NCBI GenBank assembly: GCA_963723495.1
Contig: CAVRQR010000015.1
Coordinates: forward strand, 248,001 to 312,000
DNA length: 64,000 nt
Direction of reading: 5' to 3'
Origin: Gp6-AA40 sp963723495
GTDB lineage: Bacteria; Acidobacteriota; Vicinamibacteria; Vicinamibacterales; UBA2999
Shown here: in pieces, positions 55,254 through 63,829 of the stretch
Numbering within the stretch: the stretch's first letter is position 1
Layout of the letters: each line of letters opens with the position of its first letter
Position numbers and translations under genes: made by a program
Notes under the pieces: model-generated
The model's database searches: none
Told to the model about the DNA's origin: nothing
What the model saw: only the letters and a program-made list of their open reading frames with translations

Positions 55254-56655
55254 TCGGCGGCTGCGTCACGGCAGCGCGAACCTTTCCAGCCCACGACCGC
55301 GCCTCGGCGATGACCGCCGATGCATCGAGGGTCATCGCTTTCCGGTTCCTCATCAGTACCCGGCCGTTGACGATTGAGTTCTGCACGTCGTCACCGTGGA
55401 TCACGTAGACCAGGTGCGAGATCGGGTCGTACATCGGCGTCTGCCGTGCTCCCGACGTCGAGACGGTGATCAGGTCGGCGCGCTTTCTTGGTTCGAGCGA
55501 CCCAATGCGGGCGTCCAGGCCGAGGGCGCGGGCCCCGCGAATGGTGGCCAGCTCGAGGATCGTCCGCGCCGGGAGCGTCGCGGGATTCGCCGTCTCGTGC
55601 TTGTGAAGCAACGCCGTGACGCGCATCGCTTCGAACATGTCGAGGTCGTTGTTGCTCGCCGCGCCATCCGTTCCCAGGCCGATCGGGACGCCGGCGCTCA
55701 GGTATGCCGGCACGGGCGCGACACCGCTTGCAGTCTTCATGTTGCTTTCCGCGTTGTGCGACACACTGACGCCGCGCATCCGCAACGTTTGAATGTCCGC
55801 GTCGGTGACCCACACGCCGTGTGCGCCGACCACACCCGGGCCAAGAAAGCCAAGCGATTCGAGATAGGCGACCGGCGAAGCTGCACGCCGTTCCTGCGCG
55901 ACGCGCACCTCGTCGTTCGATTCAGCGAGATGAATCAACGTTGGCACGTTGTGACGCTTCGATAGCTCACGTGCCGCCCTCAGGGTCGGGCCGTCCAGGG
56001 TGTAGATCGCATGCGGCGCAACCGCCGGCGTGATGAGGGGGTCGTTCTTGAACGCACTGATGAACGTCTCCGCGCGCGCCAGCGCATCGGCCGGCGTCCT
56101 GGCGTCCGCCACCGGGAACTGGATGACCGTCTGCCCGAGAACAGCACGCAGGCCGGCACGGCGCGTCTCTTGAGCAATCTCCTCCTCGAAGTAATACATG
56201 TCCGCGAACGTCGTCGTGCCCGACTCGATCATCTCGAGCGCCGCGAGCCTGGTGCCCGCACGCACGAACTCGGGTGACACAGTCTTCGACTCTGCCGGGA
56301 AGATGTAGTTGTTCAACCACTCCATTAGCGGCAGATCGTCGGCCAGTCCGCGATAGAGGACCATCGGCGCATGAGTATGTGTGTTGACGAGACCTGGCAA
56401 CACGATCTGCCCCGATGCGTCGATCGTGTCGCGTCCGCGGAATTGTTTCGCGATCGCTTCCGCGGTGTCGACCGCAGCGATGTCCGTGCCTTCGATCGCA
56501 ACGGCGCCCTGCTCGATGACGCGGCCCGCGCCGTCCACGGTAACGACCGTACCGCCGGTCACCACCAGGTCGACTTCTCGTGGAGCGTTCTGTGCAGACA
56601 CAGCAACCATCGCCGCGATTGCAATGGCGGCCACGGCGGGGAGCCGGGTGCGCAT
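55243..56655 (-). CDS. Secreted amidohydrolase, MTA/SAH deaminase-like
   Basis: 470 residues with a signal peptide (LPAVAAIAIAAMVAVSAQ). The metal-dependent hydrolase fold has VLPGLVNTHTHAPMVLYRGL (HxH), ALEMIESGTTTFADMYY, VAPHAIYTLD, TLIHLAESNDEV, GVVGAHGVW, VSHNAESNMKTASGVAP and GLGTDGAASNNDLDMFEAM (catalytic Asp). It matches S-adenosylhomocysteine/5'-methylthioadenosine or TRZ/ATZ-type deaminases, but the exported location argues for another extracellular or periplasmic substrate. Single-gene unit between hpt and upp. Confidence 0.88.
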   Translation of the reverse strand: MRTRLPAVAAIAIAAMVAVSAQNAPREVDLVVTGGTVVTVDGAGRVIEQGAVAIEGTDIAAVDTAEAIAKQFRGRDTIDASGQIVLPGLVNTHTHAPMVLYRGLADDLPLMEWLNNYIFPAESKTVSPEFVRAGTRLAALEMIESGTTTFADMYYFEEEIAQETRRAGLRAVLGQTVIQFPVADARTPADALARAETFISAFKNDPLITPAVAPHAIYTLDGPTLRAARELSKRHNVPTLIHLAESNDEVRVAQERRAASPVAYLESLGFLGPGVVGAHGVWVTDADIQTLRMRGVSVSHNAESNMKTASGVAPVPAYLSAGVPIGLGTDGAASNNDLDMFEAMRVTALLHKHETANPATLPARTILELATIRGARALGLDARIGSLEPRKRADLITVSTSGARQTPMYDPISHLVYVIHGDDVQNSIVNGRVLMRNRKAMTLDASAVIAEARSWAGKVRAAVTQPPTTR

Positions 56656-56681
56656 AGGAGGATTCTAGTAGTATTTCCACC

Positions 56682-57302
56682 GTGCCTCTTCACACGATCG
56701 ACCATCCCCTGGTCCACGACGCGCTCATGGAGTTGCGTGATGTCCGGACCGCACTGCCGGCATTCCGTCGCGCCGCCGCCCGAATTAGCCTGCTGATGGC
56801 GGCCGAGGCATTGCGAGCGCTACCGACCGCCGTAACCACCGTGACAACACCGCTCGGCCCCGCCGACGGCCGGGTGGTGCGCACCGATGTCGTCGTGGTC
56901 CCGGTGCTGCGCGCCGGTCTGAGCATGCTGGATGCCGTGCTGCAATTGGTTCCCACGGCGCGAGTGGGCCACATCGGGTTGCAGCGGGACGAGACGACCG
57001 CCGTCGCTTCGCGCTATTACTCGAAGCTGCCACCGAACATCGGTGAGAGTCACGTGCTGATGGTCGATCCGATGCTGGCCACCGGCGGGAGTTCGGCGGC
57101 GGCCATCGATCTGGTGAAGGCTGGTGGCGGTCGAAGCATCGCCCTCGTCTGTGTGATCTCGGCGCCCGATGGGGTCGCGCTGCTGCAGGCTCGCCATCCG
57201 GAGGTGGAGATCTATACGCCTGTTGTCGATCGGGAACTCAACGCGCACAAGTTCATCGTGCCGGGGTTGGGCGATTTCGGGGATCGGCTGTACGGGACGT
57301 AA
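56682..57302 (+). CDS. upp: Uracil phosphoribosyltransferase
   Basis: Uracil salvage. 206 residues from GTG 56682. TIDHPLVHDALMELRDVRTAL, VVVPVLRAGLSMLDAVLQL, ARVGHIGLQRDE, YYSKLPPNI, the PRPP motif HVLMVDPMLATGGSSAAA and C-terminal PGLGDFGDRLYGT are all family signatures. Divergent from the amidohydrolase gene (26 bases between starts). Confidence 0.95.
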   Translation: MPLHTIDHPLVHDALMELRDVRTALPAFRRAAARISLLMAAEALRALPTAVTTVTTPLGPADGRVVRTDVVVVPVLRAGLSMLDAVLQLVPTARVGHIGLQRDETTAVASRYYSKLPPNIGESHVLMVDPMLATGGSSAAAIDLVKAGGGRSIALVCVISAPDGVALLQARHPEVEIYTPVVDRELNAHKFIVPGLGDFGDRLYGT

Positions 57303-57386
57303 GGGCTCACGGCACTGCCTGGCCAAAGCCCAATGCCCCTGATGTTGTCCCGTTGTGCTCGGCCGAGTTAGACTGACAGTTCAATA

Positions 57387-57461
57387 GGGCGCGTGGCTCA
57401 GCGGTAGAGCATTCGCTTCACACGCGAGGGGTCGGTGGTTCGATTCCACCCGCGCCCACCA
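57387..57461 (+). tRNA. tRNA-Val (anticodon CAC), attachment site of an integrated element
   Basis: Acceptor GGGCGCG/CGCGCCC, D arm, anticodon loop TTCACAC (anticodon CAC), T arm GGTGG-TTCGATT-CCACC and encoded CCA (57459-57461). The recombinase gene ends 12 bases after it, as expected for integration into the tRNA 3' end. Confidence 0.95.
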
Positions 57462-57472
57462 CTTCTAACCTT

Positions 57473-58868
57473 TCAATTCACAGTCACTTCCGGATCGATC
57501 GCGGCCTCCTCGTTGCGAAGAGGCGAAGGGTCGATTTGAGCGTTGCTTGCAACCGGATTGCAACGGGAGGCGGAATCGTCGAACCGTCGCATGCTGTCTT
57601 GGAGCCCAACGCGCGTAGCGTTCAGGTACGTGGACGTCTGCGACACGTTCGCATGCCCGAGCATGTCCTGCACATGATGCAGCGGCCAGCCGGCCTCAAG
57701 GAGCCGTGAGCCGGCCTCGTGGCGCAGATCGTGGAAGTGCAGATCGATTACGGCGAGAGCCGTCCGGGATTCCGCCATGAGTCCCTTACTCGTCTTGGTC
57801 CACTTGGGATCGTAGCCGTGCGCCTTCAGGACGGCCGTCTCCCACGCCCGTTTGACGTTGCCGACCTTCAGCCCTGCCCCGTCACCGAACACGTAACAGC
57901 GGCCCAGGAAGGCCTCCCGTTCCTGGTCGCTCATCTTAGACGTGGGGCCGGAGGCCATGAAGGTCTCCAGCGACGTCCGCGCCATTTCGAGCACGGCTGC
58001 CAGCCGCGAAGACACCGGCAGCACTCGCGCCGTTCTCGTCTTCGTCGTCTCCGCACGGACGGTGATTTCCTTGCGCTCAAGGTTCACGTCCCGCCACATC
58101 AGCCCTAGTAATTCGCCGCGGCGCATGCCCGTCTCGAGTGCGCCGATGATGAGCCGTTGCAGGTGCGCGCTTGCTACGGCCAGGAGCCGCCGCTCCTCGC
58201 CCTCTCGCTCGATCTTGCCCTTGTCGTTCAGAACATCCGGCACGAGTCGGCGATTGCGTTTGGCGTGCTTCTCCCGTTTGATGCTCTCGGAATCAGCAAC
58301 GGGGTTGCGAGTGAGATACCCCTTCTTCACGGCCCACCGAAACATCGCTTTCGCGAGCTGCACGTATTTGTTGCGGGTTGATGCCGCGCGCCCCTCGGCG
58401 CGGAGATGGGCGAAAAACAACTCGAGAGCATCTTCTGTGATGCTGTCCAACGGTGTGTCTCCAAGAGTACAGGTCCGCGCCCTTGGGCGTGAAGGCCTTG
58501 AGTCGCGACATGTACGAGCGCTCGCCAGCGCTTGCTGGCTTGCCTCGTCGGTCGAAGTAGGTTTCGCCAAACTTCGCGAGAGTCATCACGTCGGGATTGA
58601 CGACAGGACTCGTCTTGACCTGATCTACCGTGCGTCTGAAGGTGCCAGCCCGAATCTGCGAGCGCCATGACTCAGCGAGTGTCTCGGCATCGCTCTTGTA
58701 CTCGATGTGCTTCCCCGCTTCCGAGTCGACGGAGAATCGAAAGCTCGGTCCTCCCTTTGGTTTGAAGTTGAAGTGCCACGAGTGCGGGCACTTCGCCCAG
58801 GTGCGCCGCGGGCACTCGCAGATCTTGCGGAGGCCGCGGTTGTGCTGTCGTTTGCGTGTCTGGCCCAT
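57473..58868 (-). CDS. Tyrosine recombinase (phage-type integrase), one frameshift
   Basis: From ATG 58868 (MGQTRKRQHNRGL). It has a basic N-terminal region with KICECPRRTWAKCPHSWHF, an N-terminal core-binding (SAM-like) domain and, after a frame change near 58450, LDSITEDALELFFAHL. The catalytic domain shows the R-H-R-H-Y set: LETGMRRGELLGLMW (Arg I), DLHFHDLRHEAGSRLLE (HxxR), VQDMLGHANVSQTSTYL (His/Tyr). The C-terminal ~40 residues are Asn/Ser-rich. About 465 residues corrected. Lies next to tRNA-Val, so it integrates there. Confidence 0.92.
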
Positions 58869-59075
58869 TCACTTCGCTCCTTTTCGCGTCTTGCGAGCAG
58901 TTGCACCCCGACGAGGAGGTGCCTGCGTCAGCACACCTTTCGTGTCGAGCCACATTCGGAGCGACCGTCGAATCTGCTCCGAGTACGGCACACCGTCACG
59001 CTCTTTTAAGGCCTTCATCCCCTTCAGCAAGTCTTCATCCGGCCGAAACGTTACGACTCGATCGATAGGTGACAT
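58869..59075 (-). CDS. Small DNA-binding protein, ribbon-helix-helix-like
   Basis: 68 residues from ATG 59075 (MSPIDRVVTFRPDEDLLKGM). VTFRPDEDLLKGMKALKERD and SEQIRRSLRMWLDTKGV fit a ribbon-helix-helix fold (CopG-like), with a basic C-terminal tail. The stop abuts the integrase start, so the two are co-transcribed. It may be an excisionase-like directionality or regulatory factor, or an antitoxin; no toxin is next to it. An ATG at 59108 gives a longer N-terminus with less support. Confidence 0.7.
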   Translation of the reverse strand: MSPIDRVVTFRPDEDLLKGMKALKERDGVPYSEQIRRSLRMWLDTKGVLTQAPPRRGATARKTRKGAK

Positions 59076-59178
59076 GTGTCCATTGTAATACAAGGAACAC
59101 ACCCACACGCATTTATGTTCACCCGCCTGACATGAGGCGGAAATCGCTGGAGGAAACCGAGAACCCGCTGATTACGAA

Positions 59179-59553
59179 CTATTGGCGGAAAACAAAAAAG
59201 GGACCGGCCGGGGGGCCCACCTGCAATGCTCCACTCGCGTTTCGGTTGTAGACCGCCAGCGTGAACACATGTGTGCCTCGTGTCACCTGAAGGAATGGAA
59301 TCGATTCGTAGAGCATGAGCCCGCTCGCGCTCACATCTGAGATAGCCGCAACTGGAATGCGGTCAATCGGCACTCCATTAACTACGGCGATGACCGCCTC
59401 TGGCTCGTCACTCGCCCGCGCGCAGAACTGCACGCTATGAGCTGCACCGTTGGAAATAGTCTGCTCCGTTGGAGGAATCACGTCACACGGATGTTGTGCC
59501 GCCGCCGCCGTCGTCGCCACGAGTGTGAATCCAACCGCCATCAAGTGCTTCAT
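59179..59553 (-). CDS. Secreted protein of unknown function
   Basis: 124 residues from ATG 59553, behind GGGAGAT (good ribosome-binding site). Signal peptide MAVGFTLVATTAAAAQ. The mature part is beta-rich with one likely disulfide (HPCDVI ... FCARAS): VQFCARASDEPEAVIAVVNG, LMLYESIPFLQVTRGTHVFT and AVYNRNASGALQVG. Looks like an immunoglobulin-like small domain. Lower GC than the housekeeping region, in keeping with the integrated element. Confidence 0.65.
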   Translation of the reverse strand: MKHLMAVGFTLVATTAAAAQHPCDVIPPTEQTISNGAAHSVQFCARASDEPEAVIAVVNGVPIDRIPVAAISDVSASGLMLYESIPFLQVTRGTHVFTLAVYNRNASGALQVGPPAGPFFVFRQ

Positions 59554-59825
59554 GCGATCTCCCTGGGGAGGGCGCCGTATCTTCGCATTATTTAGGTGCG
59601 GCCTGGTTGCCGGTGTGGTTCGCAGACCCAGCCCTCGTCGCAACTACATGCTTTCGTGTCGGCCAAAGGGTCAGTCCTTCATTTTGCGGTTGCGCACCGG
59701 CGGGCTCTAGCCACCGCGTTTTCTGCGCGTCTAAGGTCGCGTCCCCTAAAGAAATCTCATTGATCGCCGGCGAAGCTCAACATAAGATTCACCATTCCAT
59801 CTCTTCTTAGAGGCTCCCAGATAAA

Positions 59826-60466
59826 ATGCGAGTCCACGCCGGTCTGATCGCTATCGCTGTCCTCGCCGCGCGTCTGTACCGAAAGGCGCCGAAGCCTCGC
59901 CGCTCATCTTCACGGACCGGGCCCTCTTCGAGGCGTTCACCGGGCCACACGCTCTTGAGACGTTCGATGCTGATCCGGTGTGGTCTTTGGATTTCATAAA
60001 CGACAGCTGGACTCGGCACCTCAATGGGTTCCAAATCCATTACGACTGCCACGAAACCGGAGACGACAACGGCGTTGCCTCGTTTCCTACGGGTTACAGC
60101 GAGGTCGCCTTTTTCGATGAACCCCAAACATCTATTGGGTTCGACTACACGGTGGAGGGCGGCGGCTTCTGCCCTGATTGCATTGACGGCCTCGTTCAAT
60201 TTGGCGTCGAAGGACCGTCTAGCGGGGCGTCATTCCTATTAGGCGGAAGCGGATTTCTGGGCATCCTTGATACGACTGGCACGGGTTTCACTGAAATGAG
60301 GGCTAACTCTCTGTACAGTCCTACATTCGGCCGCCTAACAACGGGCACGCTCACGATGGACAACTTGTTACTGACACGCGTCCCCGAGCCGTCGACGCTC
60401 CTGCTGTTCGGCAGCGCCCTCGCGCTCGTGCAAGGCGTGAGATACCGGCGCCGATCGTCAAAGTAG
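59826..60466 (+). CDS. PEP-CTERM sorting-signal protein (one frameshift)
   Basis: From ATG 59826 a signal peptide (HAGLIAIAVLAAR) is followed, after a frame change near 59875, by VPKGAEASPLIFTDRALFEA and a beta-rich body (FDADPVWSLDFIND; ASFPTGYSEVAFF; SIGFDYTVEGGGFCPDCIDG). It ends VPEPSTLLLFGSALALVQGV RYRRRSSK (given in two pieces): a PEP motif, hydrophobic helix and basic tail, the classical signal for EpsH/XrtA-type exosortase. About 212 residues. No exosortase gene is in the window. Confidence 0.82.
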
Positions 60467-60484
60467 CAACAGGCCCAGCTCAGA

Positions 60485-60764
60485 CTAAGGCAGTAAACGA
60501 AGCGTCACGCCGAGGAAAGATAAAGCGACGACAATGATCGCAGTCCACGTCCATAGCGCCTTCTTCATGTCTCGAGTCACTAAGTATCCGATCATCCAGC
60601 CCAGCGTCGTTGCCAGGAAGAGAGGGATGCCACCGCCGAACCCGTAGACCAGGTTCTCTTGCCAGTGCTCAGATGCTCCAGCTGCGGCGGACGATCATAG
60701 CCGTCCCTGTTACGCACAAAACAAACAGTCCAAGCACCCACAGACTGACGGCGTAAAGCTTCAT
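60485..60764 (-). CDS. Small three-helix membrane protein (one frameshift)
   Basis: Read from ATG 60764: KLYAVSLWVLGLFVLCVTGT (helix 1). The frame breaks near 60675 and continues HWQENLVYGFGGGIPLFLAT, TLGWMIGYLVTRDMKKALWT and TAIIVVALSFLGVTLRLLP, ending at TAG 60485-60487. About 93 residues. Split, so easily overlooked. Function unknown. Confidence 0.55.
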
Positions 60765-61110
60765 CTCTTCATCGGGAACGACCTTGCCCGAACGACCAGT
60801 CGACATGTCCAAAGAACGTGCAAGCTCCGCGACATGAATCAGCACGCACGGGCGCGCAGTCGTGGCGCTGATCTCCCGTTTTCACCAGATACTGTTCTGG
60901 GAGTAAGCCGGTACTGGCGCGGCTGGGCGTAAATCGCGGCGCGGCGTAGCGCCGGGCGCGCATCGTCGGGTGCGTATCTGCCTCGAGCAACGCAGCATCG
61001 GCCTTTGGGCTGCTCGGTGGCCGCATTAGCCCGGAACAGTCGATGACAAGAGGATACCGACGTCGCGGAAACAAACCCACTCGGACGCCGGCCTTGACGT
61101 CTTTTAACCG
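60765..61110. other. 346-bp stretch without a convincing gene
   Basis: A 103-codon minus-strand frame (60769-61080) exists but has no ribosome-binding site, no hydrophobic or domain pattern, and Arg/Pro/Thr content typical of a shadow frame. Nothing else supported. Confidence 0.4.
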
Positions 61111-61407
61111 TTGCTGCCGCAGTGTATGCAGACCGCTTCGCGACTAATTCGCCAGCGTAGTTTTCCGGGGGCAGGTCACTTTGCGGAGGACGCTCATTCT
61201 ACGTGGAGCGGATCAGAGGGAGCGGTCACTGGCACCCTAGTTGGAGTCATTACCGGTGTCTTCTTGTTCGGGCCGCATAGTATATTGCGATTCTTCACGA
61301 CTGCCGCGAAAGCAGAGGACCAGAAGGTTAAATCGTCAGCAGAGAGTGACGAGAGGCGGCACGTTTACAAAACAATTGGAAATGACGTTGATCCAGTCGA
61401 GCGATGA
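61111..61407 (+). CDS. Possible small membrane protein upstream of the SGNH gene
   Basis: Up to 98 residues. Only the C-terminal half looks real: one hydrophobic segment (TGTLVGVITGVFLFGPHSIL) and a charged tail AKAEDQKVKSSAESDERRH. Its stop overlaps the SGNH start (ATGA), which supports coupling. The start is uncertain; a shorter form beginning after 61150 is possible. Confidence 0.4.
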   Translation: MLPQCMQTASRLIRQRSFPGAGHFAEDAHSTWSGSEGAVTGTLVGVITGVFLFGPHSILRFFTTAAKAEDQKVKSSAESDERRHVYKTIGNDVDPVER

Positions 61408-62705
61408 ATCGTAGCCGTCTCAAAGCGCACGTGGCTCTAATTCTGGCAAATTGTGCGCTCGCGTTACTGCTCGTCGAGATCACCGGTCGACTACTGATAA
61501 AGCCATACCCGGGGTGGTACGGGGCGTTGTTCGGCATGCCGCTGCCGCCAGTGAGCCTTGTTTTTGAACCAGCAAACGAGGAGGAGAATCGAGCTGCGTG
61601 GTACAAGGGGATAGTGGTCGATGGTCGTCATATTACGTTGGGTGATGCTGCAGGATACCACCGTTATGATGCCATTCTTGGCTACGCGACTCTTGAGAAC
61701 ACCGTGTCTGTCAACGGCTGGTGGCACTCGAATGAAATCGGCGCGCGGGAAACTGGGCCAACACCACTACAGCCCGCCGCAGGCCAGTCTCGCTGGCTCC
61801 TGGTAGGAGAATCGTTCGCGCACGGGACCGGGGTGCAGACGGCGCAAACCTGGGCGGAGATTGCCGATCGGGCCGCTGCCGACCTCGATATCGTCAATCT
61901 CGCGGTCGCCGGCTACAGCATGGCCCAGGCCTACTTGCGCTATCCATCCGTGGCCGATCGGCTGCAGCACGACGGTGTGTTACTGGCGTTTGCTCCGACC
62001 GTGGATCTTTGGCGCGACGTTAACACTATCCGCGAGCTCGGTGAGCCATGGGGTCTACGCACGGTCATGCCCCGTTTCGTCTCGGAGGGCGACGGTCTGC
62101 GGCTCGTCTCGAGCCCCTACGCCGACGCGGACAAATTTCGCCGCGGGAACGAAAACGGCTTAAGCCAAACACTTGAGGACCACCTGAGACGGTACCATCG
62201 GTTCTATTTCCCATTGGAACATCGCCCCGTCGCTGGGCTGGACAGGCTGCTCACCTATAAATTGGTCGTGGCGGCGTACGGGCGGTACGCGCGAGGAAGG
62301 GTGCGGCGCGAGCAGTTACGGTCTGGCTCGGAGGGCTTGGAGGTCTCGCGTCGCCTGTTTCGCCGCATGCAGCACGAGGCCGTTCAGCGCGGCAAGAAGT
62401 TCACAGTCCTAGTACTCCCAACAATACGCGACCTTCGGCGGCTCCATGGTGATTCTTCTTTTCGCGAGACGTGGCGAAGGATTGCCAGCTACGCATGCGG
62501 CGCGGTGAGCCGGTGCATCGACCTCGGTTCCCCATTGGCAGACATGCCGCCAGAAGTAATTGATGTCAGCGTGGATGGAAACCACTACGGCCCGCGCATG
62601 AACGAGCGAATCGCCCGTGAAGTGCTTGCAGCTCTTGGGTCGTCCTCGCGCGGCGAAACCGAAATCACTCGCACAAGTCCGGCGCGACGACCGTCACCAC
62701 AGTGA
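61404..62705 (+). CDS. Membrane-anchored SGNH/GDSL-type hydrolase or acyltransferase
   Basis: 433 residues. N-terminal membrane helix (HVALILANCALALLLVEITG). The catalytic Ser lies in RWLLVGESFAHGTGVQT (GDS-type block I, here GES). Block III is near LDIVNLAVAGYSMAQAYLRY, where the Asn/Gly of SGNH enzymes are present. The C-terminal DGNHYGPRMNERIAREVL supplies the Asp-x-x-His of block V. Related proteins modify polysaccharides or lipids (AlgX/AlgJ-like, poly-sugar O-acetylation). Part of the integrated element; carried near a PEP-CTERM protein. Confidence 0.8.
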   Translation: MNRSRLKAHVALILANCALALLLVEITGRLLIKPYPGWYGALFGMPLPPVSLVFEPANEEENRAAWYKGIVVDGRHITLGDAAGYHRYDAILGYATLENTVSVNGWWHSNEIGARETGPTPLQPAAGQSRWLLVGESFAHGTGVQTAQTWAEIADRAAADLDIVNLAVAGYSMAQAYLRYPSVADRLQHDGVLLAFAPTVDLWRDVNTIRELGEPWGLRTVMPRFVSEGDGLRLVSSPYADADKFRRGNENGLSQTLEDHLRRYHRFYFPLEHRPVAGLDRLLTYKLVVAAYGRYARGRVRREQLRSGSEGLEVSRRLFRRMQHEAVQRGKKFTVLVLPTIRDLRRLHGDSSFRETWRRIASYACGAVSRCIDLGSPLADMPPEVIDVSVDGNHYGPRMNERIAREVLAALGSSSRGETEITRTSPARRPSPQ

Positions 62706-62959
62706 CGCGCTCCCGTCGCCTGGCGATATTTTTTTCAGTTGTCAAAGAGCACGGTGGCTCGTCTCAGCTAGTCGCCGCGCGTGCCGCCCGATTCATCGCG
62801 CCACGCCTGGAACTCTCTCGAGAGTGGCCGTTTGGATTCCTCACTTCACCTTCACCGCCGCGACACGATCAAATAAGTGAGCGGCCGCGAGCCACATTTG
62901 GGTCCGGGGCCGCCCACGTTCGGCTCGGGCCGCGGACAGGGGCAGCGCGAGCCGGATTT
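62706..62959. other. 254-bp stretch between the SGNH gene and the next minus gene
   Basis: A plus frame beginning GTG 62702 (GTGA overlap with the SGNH stop) reads MTRSRRLAIFFSVVKEHGG and SSQLVAARAARFIAPRLEL. It could be the start of a glycosyltransferase- or membrane-type gene broken by a frameshift, but it fades into low-quality sequence. No call made. Confidence 0.35.
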
Positions 62960-63229
62960 TTATTTCAGCCTCTTCACGAAGTTCTTCAGTTCCACTGCGC
63001 GCTCGGCGAGGCGCTCGCGTGAGTAATACACCTGCCTTCCGCGTGCGTAGCCGTCCTGGCCGATGATCAGCCGCGCGCCGCCGCAATCGCCACCCTGGGG
63101 AAGAAGGCCACAGCGCTGAGCGAATGCGGCATCGGCCTCCGACCACCCGCGTTCGCGAATAAGTTCGGCGTGTCCGACTTGGTTAGCCTTTCGCGCACGT
63201 TCGCGCGCCTCTGGTGTCGGTTCGGGCAT
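62960..63229 (-). CDS. Small hypothetical protein with charged helices
   Basis: 89 residues from ATG 63229 (MPEPTPEARERARKANQVGH). RERGWSEADAAFAQRCGLLP, GGARLIIGQDGYARGRQVYY and SRERLAERAVELKNFVKRLK. No membrane segment. It resembles short phage or island proteins that are mostly helical. It shares the strand of the two helix-turn-helix genes just downstream in coordinates and may be in their transcript. Confidence 0.5.
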   Translation of the reverse strand: MPEPTPEARERARKANQVGHAELIRERGWSEADAAFAQRCGLLPQGGDCGGARLIIGQDGYARGRQVYYSRERLAERAVELKNFVKRLK

Positions 63230-63314
63230 GGTCCCGCCGGTCGGTAAACTCACACTTTGCCCATGCGTACTCAGAAGGTGTCGTTTTCATCGCTGTTTGT
63301 CCTCTTTTCCTGTC

Positions 63315-63521
63315 TTACGTGTTATCCGCGCCCGCGCATGCGCGCGGCCCTGGCCTTTTGATGGCACACGCGGCAAATATCCTGTGGGCCGACCAACATC
63401 TGCGCCAGGCACCGATGCGTGCTGCCTTGAGCTTCCCGGCTTTCACGGCTCCGTACAGGACCTTCGGGTTGATGTCCCCGCACCAGGCCTTCGCCGCCTC
63501 GGTGGCCTTTTTCCAAACCAT
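63315..63521 (-). CDS. Excisionase-type helix-turn-helix protein (probable frameshift)
   Basis: From ATG 63521 (MVWKKATEAAKAWCGDINPK). TEAAKAWCGDINPKVLYGAV, KAGKLKAARIGA is the winged-helix pattern of HTH_17/excisionase domains (recognition helix VLYGAVKAGKLKAARIG). After it the frame probably shifts, as expected motifs RNVLVGPQDICRV appear in the neighbouring frame. About 65-70 residues. Its start lies one base after the stop of the MerR-like gene. Confidence 0.6.
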   Translation of the reverse strand: MVWKKATEAAKAWCGDINPKVLYGAVKAGKLKAARIGAWRRCWSAHRIFAACAIKRPGPRACAGADNT

Positions 63522-63522
63522 G

Positions 63523-63729
63523 TCAGGCCGCCTCGTTGCCGCGGCCAGCGCGCAGCCGACGATGCTCGATGAGCCGATCAACGTCGGCCCGCGTGAACAG
63601 GCGCATGCCAGAGGCCGTGCGGATAGCGGGCAGTTTCCCCGTCCGCTCCCAACCGCGAACGCTCGCAGCGCTGACGCCAGAGAGCCGCGCTACGTCCTGC
63701 GGGGTGAGAAGGTCAGTTGAATCAGACAT
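63523..63729 (-). CDS. MerR/excisionase-type helix-turn-helix protein
   Basis: 68 residues. LTPQDVARLSGVSAASVRGW, ERTGKLPAIRTASGMRLFTR, ADVDRLIEHRRLRAG is a MerR-like winged helix without a sensor domain, of the size of phage excisionases and small regulators. It may control the element's excision with the integrase, or repress divergent genes. The 100-base space to the plus gene at 63830 contains a TGCAAG...CTTGCA inverted repeat (63748-63778 region) that could be its operator (inference). Confidence 0.8.
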   Translation of the reverse strand: MSDSTDLLTPQDVARLSGVSAASVRGWERTGKLPAIRTASGMRLFTRADVDRLIEHRRLRAGRGNEAA

Positions 63730-63829
63730 GTTGAAAGTATAGGCTGCTGCAAGTTATAGTAGTGATGTATTCCTTGCAAGCATTGCGACGCGATTCCGCG
63801 TTCTAAACCTTGCCTAGTGAGTGCCAGCA

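Noticed and set aside
60769..61080. A 103-residue minus-strand frame
   Set aside because: No ribosome-binding site, no domain or hydrophobic pattern; composition of a shadow frame.
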